From GCA-2731375 sp964344935 (GTDB lineage Bacteria > Pseudomonadota > Alphaproteobacteria > GCA-2731375), in NCBI GenBank assembly GCA_964344935.1, contig CAYFPL010000001.1, positions 1,364,001 through 1,428,000 of the forward strand: 64,000 nucleotides of DNA. Direction: 5' to 3'. The notes beneath the pieces were generated by a model. It worked only from the letters and a program-made list of their open reading frames with translations. It searched no databases and was not told the origin of the DNA. Position 1 is the stretch's first letter. Each line of letters starts with the position of its first letter. Below, piece after piece: positions 58,209-64,000 of the stretch. Both the position numbers and the translations under genes were made by a program.

Positions 58209-59141
58209 ATGAACTCGCAAGCCAACATCCGCATCGGCACCCGCGGTTCGCCCTTGGCCTTGGCCCAGGCGGAAGAGGTCAAGAGCCGTCTGTTGGCGGC
58301 TCATGGGGACCTGGGCGATGACGAGGTGGAGATCGTGGTCATCGCCACCACCGGCGACCGCATCCAAAGCAAACCGCTCCGCGAGTTCGGTGGCAAAGGC
58401 CTGTTCACCAAGGAGATCGAGGAGGCCCTGCTGGCCGGCGAGATCCACATGGCGGTGCATTCAATGAAGGACGTCCCCACGGAACTGCCCCCGGGCCTGG
58501 GCATTGCCTGCCTGCTGCCCCGGGAAGATCCGCGCGATGGCTTCCTTTCGCCCATAGCCGATAGCCTGGACGCGTTGCCTCAAGGCGCCACCGTTGGTTC
58601 GTCGTCCCTGCGCCGGGTGGCCCAAGTTCGCCACACCCGCCCGGATCTGAAGGTGGTGGATTTTCGCGGCAACGTGAATACGCGCATGCGCAAGCTGGCG
58701 GATGGCGTGGCCCAGGCCACGTTTCTGGCCTGCGCCGGCCTCAACCGTTTGAACATGGCCGACCGTATCACCGCTCCTGTTCCGGTGGAGGTTATGCTGC
58801 CGGCGGTAGCCCAGGCGGTGATCGGTTGTGAAATTCGCCTCGATGACGAGCCGACGACGAGCCGATTGGCGCCTTTGCATCATGACGAAACCGCACATTG
58901 TGTGGCCGCGGAGCGGGCACTATTGGCGGCCCTGGACGGTTCCTGCCGCACGCCGATCGCGGCCCTGGCGGAATTGCAAGGCGACAGACTGTCTCTGCGG
59001 GCGCAAATCCTACGGGTCGACGGCAGCGAAAGCTTGGAAACCCAACGCCAGGGTCCCATTTCGGATGCGGCAGCAATGGGGCAGGATGCTGGCGCCGAAT
59101 TGCTGGGCCGTGCGGGTCCGGACTTTTTCGCTGGCACGTGA
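58209..59141 (+). CDS. hemC: Hydroxymethylbilane synthase
   Basis: Joins four porphobilinogens on a dipyrromethane cofactor to form the linear tetrapyrrole. The 310-residue protein has IRIGTRGSPLALAQAEEVKS, HSMKDVPTELPPGL, VGSSSLRRVAQVR and DFRGNVNTRMRKL. The cofactor Cys is Cys246 (DGSCRTPIAAL). It starts at ATG 58209, with the tsaD start 91 bp away on the other strand, and leads a hemC-hemD-Mic60-hemY run. Confidence 0.97.
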   Translation: MNSQANIRIGTRGSPLALAQAEEVKSRLLAAHGDLGDDEVEIVVIATTGDRIQSKPLREFGGKGLFTKEIEEALLAGEIHMAVHSMKDVPTELPPGLGIACLLPREDPRDGFLSPIADSLDALPQGATVGSSSLRRVAQVRHTRPDLKVVDFRGNVNTRMRKLADGVAQATFLACAGLNRLNMADRITAPVPVEVMLPAVAQAVIGCEIRLDDEPTTSRLAPLHHDETAHCVAAERALLAALDGSCRTPIAALAELQGDRLSLRAQILRVDGSESLETQRQGPISDAAAMGQDAGAELLGRAGPDFFAGT

Positions 59142-59145
59142 TCGG

Positions 59146-59844
59146 ATGCATCTGATCGTCACCCGCCCGCAAGCCGAATCGGAAGCCCTCGCCGAGCGCC
59201 TGCGGGAAAAGGGCCATCAGGTCCTGATCGAACCTATGTTGAGCATTCACGATTTGCCCGATGCGTCGCCGCACTTGAGCGATGCTGCCGCGGTCTTGCT
59301 GACATCCGCCAACGGCGCCCGCGCCTTGGCGCGGCATACGGCGCTGCGTGATCTCCCGGTGTTGGCGGTAGGTGATGCCACGGCCAGGGCGGCACGGTCA
59401 GCCGGCTTCGATGATGTGGCATCGGCGGACGGCGATGTCACCGCCCTTGCCATGCTTGTGCGGCAACGCTTCCAGCCTGATGACGGGGCCTTGGTGCACG
59501 TAGCGGGCAGTGCCGTCGCTGGTGATTTGGCCGGCGATCTAGGAGCGGACGGCTATCAGGTTCGGCGAGCAGTATTGTACAAGGCCGAACGGGCCGAACG
59601 CTTGAGCAAGCAAAGCCGCGAAGCCCTGGCCGCCGGGGAAATCGACGGCATTCTGTTTTTCTCCCCGCGCAGCGCCGCCACATTTGTTAAGCTATTGCAG
59701 CGGGATGGCCTGGTGAACATATGTGGTGGTGTCACCCTATACGCCCTCAGCCCGGCGGTGGCGAAGGCCGCCGCCGAAGTGCCCTGGAAAGGCCAAAAAA
59801 TCGCCCCAATGCCGCGCCAGGATGACTTTCTGGCATTGTTATGA
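59146..59844 (+). CDS. hemD: Uroporphyrinogen-III synthase
   Basis: Closes hydroxymethylbilane to uroporphyrinogen III with inversion of ring D. The 232-residue protein is poorly conserved as usual, but has LIVTRPQAESEALAERLREK, VLLTSANGARALAR, LPVLAVGDATARAAR, YKAERAERLS and DGILFFSPRSAATFVKLL. The ATG at 59146 follows the hemC stop by 4 bp. Its position in the operon gives most of the confidence. Confidence 0.95.
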   Translation: MHLIVTRPQAESEALAERLREKGHQVLIEPMLSIHDLPDASPHLSDAAAVLLTSANGARALARHTALRDLPVLAVGDATARAARSAGFDDVASADGDVTALAMLVRQRFQPDDGALVHVAGSAVAGDLAGDLGADGYQVRRAVLYKAERAERLSKQSREALAAGEIDGILFFSPRSAATFVKLLQRDGLVNICGGVTLYALSPAVAKAAAEVPWKGQKIAPMPRQDDFLALL

Positions 59845-59859
59845 TCTGACGGAACCCAA

Positions 59860-61065
59860 ATGGTAGAGAAAGACGAATCACCGCTCCGCGAAGAGGACGA
59901 GAACCGGGATTTGGCCGCCCAAGCGGATGAGATAGAGGCTTCAGAAGAAACCCGGACGGGCAGTAGCGGCCGTGGCCCCCTCGTAGCACTTGCTATCCTG
60001 GCCGTGATCATCGTCGGCGGCTATCTAAGCTGGCCCGCGTTGCAGCCGCTCATCTTGGCCCAGTTCCAACAGGAAGCACCGGAAACCATGGCGGCGATCA
60101 AGGCATTGGACCGCCGCATGGCCCAACTGGAAGCGGCCAACAACCGCTATGACCAGGCCATTGCCGCTGTCAACGACACAATAGCGGAATTTTCCAAACG
60201 GATGGACGGCCTGGCGGCTTCCATCCCTGATGGCGATGTCCTATCCGGCTTGGGCGGGAAATTAAGTGCCCTGGAGGACACGATCGCGGAATTGGGCGAG
60301 AGCGCGGGTGAGAATGGTACCGCGGCCCTGGCGCTTTTGAACCGTGAACTGGAAGGATTGAAGGCGCGCCTGAGCGAAATGACGGCGGTGGTCCCGGACA
60401 GTGGCGATGCCGGCGCAGCGGAACGCTCGGCGGCACTGGAAGCGGAAAACAAACAACTGCGCCGGACCGTGGAAGCCATGCAAGCTCGCCTCGAGCAATT
60501 GGAACAGGCCGTACTGGACGAGGTCAAGGCGCGCCGGCAGGGCGGCAAGGGCGAAGGGCTGGTCGTCGCCGTGGGGCAGTTGCGCCAGACGGTGCTGGCC
60601 GGACGGCCCTATGCCGATCCCCTGGCCGCCGTCGCCGCGCTGGCAGAGGACGATGCCTCCGTCAAGGCGGCCATAGGGGCGCTGAGCCCCGGTGCAAAAC
60701 AGGGCGTCGCCACCCACCAGGCCCTGACGGCACAATTCCCCTCGGTCGCCCGGGCGGTGTTGCAGGCAGATAGCAGCGGCAATGACGGCTTTCTGCAACG
60801 AACCTGGGATCGCCTGAGTGACCTGGTCACGGTACGCCGGGTGGGCGAGGTCGAGGGCGCCGAAACGGATGCGGTTCTGGCCCGGGCTGAGCGGCGGCTC
60901 GCATCCGGTGACCTGGGCGCCGCGGTGAAATTGATGCAGAGCCTGACGGGGCCTGCCAAGGGCGCCGCGGGCGCCTGGCTGGAGCGGGCCAGCGGACGAC
61001 TAGGCGCCGAAGTGGCCCTGGCGCAATTGCAGAGCCGTGCCATCGCCGGCCTGGCGGGCGGCTAA
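59860..61065 (+). CDS. Mitofilin/Mic60-like inner-membrane protein
   Basis: A 401-residue protein with a charged N-terminus, one membrane helix (about 41-58, LVALAILAVIIVGGYLSW), long coiled-coil segments (QLEAANNRYDQAIAAVND, LEAENKQLRRTVEAMQARLE) and a C-terminal mitofilin-like domain (DLVTVRRVGEVEGAETDAVL, ASGDLGAAVKLMQSLTGPAK). Alphaproteobacterial homologues of mitochondrial Mic60 occur in this exact place next to heme genes and help bend intracytoplasmic membrane. Its TAA overlaps the hemY ATG by one base. Confidence 0.9.
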   Translation: MVEKDESPLREEDENRDLAAQADEIEASEETRTGSSGRGPLVALAILAVIIVGGYLSWPALQPLILAQFQQEAPETMAAIKALDRRMAQLEAANNRYDQAIAAVNDTIAEFSKRMDGLAASIPDGDVLSGLGGKLSALEDTIAELGESAGENGTAALALLNRELEGLKARLSEMTAVVPDSGDAGAAERSAALEAENKQLRRTVEAMQARLEQLEQAVLDEVKARRQGGKGEGLVVAVGQLRQTVLAGRPYADPLAAVAALAEDDASVKAAIGALSPGAKQGVATHQALTAQFPSVARAVLQADSSGNDGFLQRTWDRLSDLVTVRRVGEVEGAETDAVLARAERRLASGDLGAAVKLMQSLTGPAKGAAGAWLERASGRLGAEVALAQLQSRAIAGLAGG

Positions 61066-62462
61066 TGCTGCGGTCGGTTCTCATTTTCCTCGGCCTGGCG
61101 GCGCTGGGTGTCGCCGGGGCTTGGCTGGCGGATCATCCGGGCACCATCTCCATGCAGTGGGGTGGCCGGCTGATCGAAACCTCCACCGCCGTCGCGGTCA
61201 CGGCAATGGCAGTTCTGCTGATCCTGGTTGCCGCCATCTATCGGTTTTGGCGCTGGCTGGTGACATCGCCGGTGGCGCTCAGCAATCTTCGTGCTGAGGG
61301 CCGGCGCCGCCGCGGCTATCAAAGCCTCTCTTCCGGCCTGGTCGCCGTCGCCGCTGGCGACGTGGGACAGGCCAAAAAGCTTGCACGGCGTACGGCGCAA
61401 CTATTGGACGAGCCAGCCCTGACGTTGCTGTTATCGGCCCAGGCGGCGCAATTGGAAGGCGACGAAACGGCCGCCAAGGAGTATTTCGAGGCCATGGCGG
61501 CGGAGCCGGAAACGGAATTCCTCGGGCTTCGCGGCCTGTTGGTCCAGGCCCGCAGGGACGGCGATCGCGCCAAGGCCTTGTCCCTGGCGCGCCGGGCTTT
61601 CGCCTTGCGCCCCGATACCCCTTGGGTCGGCCAGGAACTGTTCGCCCTGGAAGCCGCTGAAGGCGATTGGCAGTCAGCGGAAAAGACACTGGGCCATAGC
61701 GTGAAACGGAAACTGCTGTCTGGCGATGTGGCGTCCCGGCGTCAGGCCATCGTGCTGTTCGCCCAGGCGCTGGACGCCGAAGCCCTGGGCGAAAGCAAGC
61801 AGGCTCTCGATCTGGCGCGCAAAGCCCATGCCCAGCTACCTGATTTCAGCCCCGCCACCGCCTTGGCCGGGCGGTTGCACGGCGCCGCCGGCGAAGCCCG
61901 CAAGGCACGGCGCTTGTTGCAAACCGGTTGGCGCACGACGCCGCATCCGGATCTTTTAGCGGCCTGGCTGGATCTGCACCCCGCAGACGAGGCGGAAGAA
62001 CGTCTGGAAGCGGTACGCACATTGATCGCGGAAACGGAAGAGGCGCCTGAAAGCCGCAAAGCCCTGGCCCAGGCGGCGCTGGAGGCCGGGGAATACGATG
62101 ACGCCCGCATACAGTTGAAAAGCCTGATGGACACCGCACCCAGCGCCCAGGTGGCCCGCCTGATCGCCGATTTAGAAGAAGCCGAGCGCGGCGACGGCGC
62201 CGCCGCCCGGCAATGGCTGCGCCAAGCCGCAAACCTGCCCGCCGACCCCACCTGGGTCTGCAACGATTGTGGTCGCCAGAATGGCGACTGGGCGCCGCAC
62301 TGCCCCGATTGCGGCAGTTTCGATGCCTTCGCATGGCGCGCGCCGGCGGTTGCCGGCTCGGTTTTACCGTATGCTGCTGGACTAACCGAAGAGATCGAGG
62401 AAGACGCCGAGGTCGAAATCCTGCCTCCCGACGTGGAGCCGGCGCCCGCGGCCACATCCTAG
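61065..62462 (+). CDS. hemY: HemY-like TPR membrane protein with a C-terminal zinc ribbon
   Basis: A 465-residue protein. Two N-terminal membrane helices lie about 5-20 and 43-62 (SVLIFLGLAALGVAGAWLA and AVTAMAVLLILVAAIYRFW). HPGTISMQWGGRLIET between them is the HemY motif. TPR helices fill the middle. Near the end CNDCGRQNGDWAPHCPDCGS gives Cys-x2-Cys-x10-Cys-x2-Cys, a zinc ribbon seen in alphaproteobacterial members. Its role in heme synthesis is genetic and not enzymatic as far as known. Last gene of the heme run. Confidence 0.93.
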   Translation: MLRSVLIFLGLAALGVAGAWLADHPGTISMQWGGRLIETSTAVAVTAMAVLLILVAAIYRFWRWLVTSPVALSNLRAEGRRRRGYQSLSSGLVAVAAGDVGQAKKLARRTAQLLDEPALTLLLSAQAAQLEGDETAAKEYFEAMAAEPETEFLGLRGLLVQARRDGDRAKALSLARRAFALRPDTPWVGQELFALEAAEGDWQSAEKTLGHSVKRKLLSGDVASRRQAIVLFAQALDAEALGESKQALDLARKAHAQLPDFSPATALAGRLHGAAGEARKARRLLQTGWRTTPHPDLLAAWLDLHPADEAEERLEAVRTLIAETEEAPESRKALAQAALEAGEYDDARIQLKSLMDTAPSAQVARLIADLEEAERGDGAAARQWLRQAANLPADPTWVCNDCGRQNGDWAPHCPDCGSFDAFAWRAPAVAGSVLPYAAGLTEEIEEDAEVEILPPDVEPAPAATS

Positions 62463-62556
62463 AGCATATCGCCATCCAAACGCCCTTTCGCCCCTTGACC
62501 CTCGAGCGGCAAGATGGTGTGTTCCGCCCGCAAATCCCGGCGAGGAGTGAGTAACA

Positions 62557-63303
62557 ATGTCAGGCGTACTCGTGGTCACTGGCGCGAGCCGAGGCATCGG
62601 CGCGGCCTGTGCGGTTCTGGGCGCGGCCGAAGGCTTCAAGGTCTGCGTCAACTATCATTCCAGTCCCGAGAGGGCCGAAGACGTTGTCGGCCAGATCACC
62701 GCCCAAGGCGGCGAGGCGATCGCCGTGGGCGGCCATATGGGGCGCGAGGCCGACATCATCGCCATGTTCAATCGGGTCGATAGGGAACTGGGCCCGGTTA
62801 CCGCCTTGATCAACAATGCGGGTATGACCGGCGACACCGGGCGGTTGGACGGGATGACCGCCGAAGATATACGCCAGGTCTTCGATTTGAATTTGACGGG
62901 TCCATTCCTCTGTGCCCGCGAGGCGGTCAAGCGCATGTCCAGCAAACACGGCGGCGCGGGTGGGGTGATCGTCAATATCTCCTCTGCCGCCGCGCGTTTT
63001 GGCGGGGCGGGACAATACCTGCACTACGCCGCCTCGAAAGGCGGCCTGGAAACCTTCACCAAGGGTCTCGGCTTGGAAGTAGCGGCGGAGGGCATCCGCG
63101 TTGTCGGTATCCAACCGGGCGTCATCGATACCGAGATCCATGCCCGCATGGGACTGCCAGACCGGGCCGCCGAACTGGCCCCGACCGTGCCCATGCAAAG
63201 AGCCGGCACAGCGGAAGAAATGGCCAGGACCGCCCTATGGTTGATCAGCGATGGGGCCTCCTACATCACCGGCACGACGATCCTGGCGACGGGTGGGCGC
63301 TGA
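62557..63303 (+). CDS. SDR family oxidoreductase
   Basis: A 248-residue classical short-chain dehydrogenase. The glycine motif VTGASRGIGAACAVLG, the NNAGMTG strand, NISSAAARFGGAG and YAASKGGLETFTKGL (Tyr-x3-Lys) are intact. Asn after the second strand (VCVNYHSSPERA) suggests NADPH use. It looks like FabG or glucose dehydrogenase-type enzymes; the substrate is unknown. GGCGAGGAGTGAGTAAC lies before the ATG. The cysQ-like gene follows after one base. Confidence 0.92.
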   Translation: MSGVLVVTGASRGIGAACAVLGAAEGFKVCVNYHSSPERAEDVVGQITAQGGEAIAVGGHMGREADIIAMFNRVDRELGPVTALINNAGMTGDTGRLDGMTAEDIRQVFDLNLTGPFLCAREAVKRMSSKHGGAGGVIVNISSAAARFGGAGQYLHYAASKGGLETFTKGLGLEVAAEGIRVVGIQPGVIDTEIHARMGLPDRAAELAPTVPMQRAGTAEEMARTALWLISDGASYITGTTILATGGR

Positions 63304-63304
63304 A

Positions 63305-64000
63305 ATGGCAGAGAACACAATGACCGATATCGAATTGGCAACCGCCATCGAGGCAATCGCCCTGCGCGCCGGGGCGGCGATCCTGGAGATTTATGGCCGC
63401 GATTTCGAGGTGGAAACCAAATCCGATCAGTCCCCGGTGACCGAGGCCGACCAGGCGGCGGAAGTCATCATCGTCGAGGCCCTGCGCGCCTTGACCCCGG
63501 AGATCCCCGTGGTGGCGGAGGAAGAGGTGGCTGCCGGCAAGCAAACAGATGTCGGCGCTGGTCCGTTCTGGTTGGTGGACCCCCTGGATGGCACCCGGGA
63601 ATTTATCTCCCGCAACGGCGAATTCACAGTCAACATCGCCTTGATCCGCGGCGGCCAGCCGGTTCTGGGTACCGTGCATGTGCCTGCGCGGGAAGAAACC
63701 TACACCGCCGCCGGCCCTGGACAAGTGAGCCGGCGCCGGGCGGACGGCAAACCAGAAGCGATCAGCGCCAAGTTTCCAGCAGCCGACGGCCTGGTGGCCA
63801 TGGTCAGCCGCTCCCACGCCTCGCCTGAGACCGACGAGTTCCTTGCCGAATTCACCATAACCGAGCGCGTGGACGCGGGCAGCAGTCTGAAATTCTGCCG
63901 CCTGGCCGAGGGTGCGGCGGATCTGTATCCCCGCCTGGGCCGCACCATGGAGTGGGACACCGCCGCGGGCCATGCGGTGCTGGCCTGCGCCGGCGGCACG
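63305..64000 (+). CDS. cysQ: CysQ-like 3'(2'),5'-bisphosphate nucleotidase, C-terminus cut off
   Basis: An inositol-monophosphatase-fold metal phosphatase, about 232 codons seen before the right edge. It has SDQSPVTEADQAAE, VVAEEEV and the signature WLVDPLDGTREFISRNGEFT with metal Asp residues; TMEWDTAAGHAVL near the edge is the second IMPase motif. The GTREFI form is typical of CysQ, which removes phosphate from PAP or PAPS. It begins at 63305, one base after the SDR stop. The last few tens of residues are missing. Confidence 0.92.
   Translation, partial: MAENTMTDIELATAIEAIALRAGAAILEIYGRDFEVETKSDQSPVTEADQAAEVIIVEALRALTPEIPVVAEEEVAAGKQTDVGAGPFWLVDPLDGTREFISRNGEFTVNIALIRGGQPVLGTVHVPAREETYTAAGPGQVSRRRADGKPEAISAKFPAADGLVAMVSRSHASPETDEFLAEFTITERVDAGSSLKFCRLAEGAADLYPRLGRTMEWDTAAGHAVLACAGGT

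Overview
The window looks like a chromosomal segment of a GC-rich alphaproteobacterium, most likely of the Rhodospirillales type. The evidence is gene content and order: tsaD divergent from hemC-hemD-Mic60-like-hemY, a usg gene beside groESL with a CIRCE operator, guaB followed by an RsmB-type methyltransferase and then guaA, and a four-subunit sarcosine oxidase. A run of 10 Ns at 14873-14882 shows a draft or metagenome assembly. There are no rRNA genes, no CRISPR array and no intact insertion sequence. Two tRNAs are present: Ala-CGC and Gln-CTG.

Layout. 1-6.5 kb: a partial MmgE/PrpD protein, a CoA transferase/hydrolase, a small putative lipoprotein, tRNA-Ala, YggT, an SMP-30 lactonase, the salvage pair mtnP-apt and a PhnP-like metallo-hydrolase. 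6.5-14 kb: polA, a membrane adenylate cyclase with a ferredoxin domain, and groESL controlled by CIRCE, with usg divergent. 14-24.8 kb: SDR, isomerase, folD, VOC, a methyltransferase fusion, a 36-residue membrane protein behind a perfect FNR box, a flavoprotein, a second class III cyclase, a CitE-like lyase and a cold-shock gene. 24.8-30 kb: soxBDAG, transcribed leftward. 30-42.3 kb: crotonase, LysR with a fossil amidase tail, epimerase, amidase, CMD protein, guaA, TPR protein, rsmB-like, guaB, transglutaminase-like, rlmE and ppx/gppA.

42.4-50.4 kb: after tRNA-Gln comes a seven-gene rightward run ending in a good terminator. It encodes an allophanate-hydrolase C-domain-like protein, a biuret-hydrolase-like cysteine hydrolase, a nucleobase-type permease, DUF2877, FdrA, DUF1116 and carbamate kinase. 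The last four match the AllH/AllF/AllG oxamic transcarbamylase plus AllK carbamate kinase of E. coli. The run therefore reads as a catabolic route in which an imported ureide or amide is processed to a carbamoyl compound, phosphorolysed to carbamoyl phosphate and used to make ATP. No allantoin-pathway enzymes accompany it, so the substrate is open. This is the most interesting system in the window.

50.4-64 kb: a GGDEF-EAL protein; an acyl-CoA dehydrogenase homologue lacking both usual catalytic glutamates (possibly desulfinase-like) overlapping an LLM flavoprotein; a TTC38-like protein; a 2OG oxygenase-like protein; tsaD; the heme cluster; an SDR; and a truncated CysQ-like phosphatase. Starts were chosen by eye from start codons and Shine-Dalgarno spacing. 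Family names rest on recognised motifs and not on database searches.
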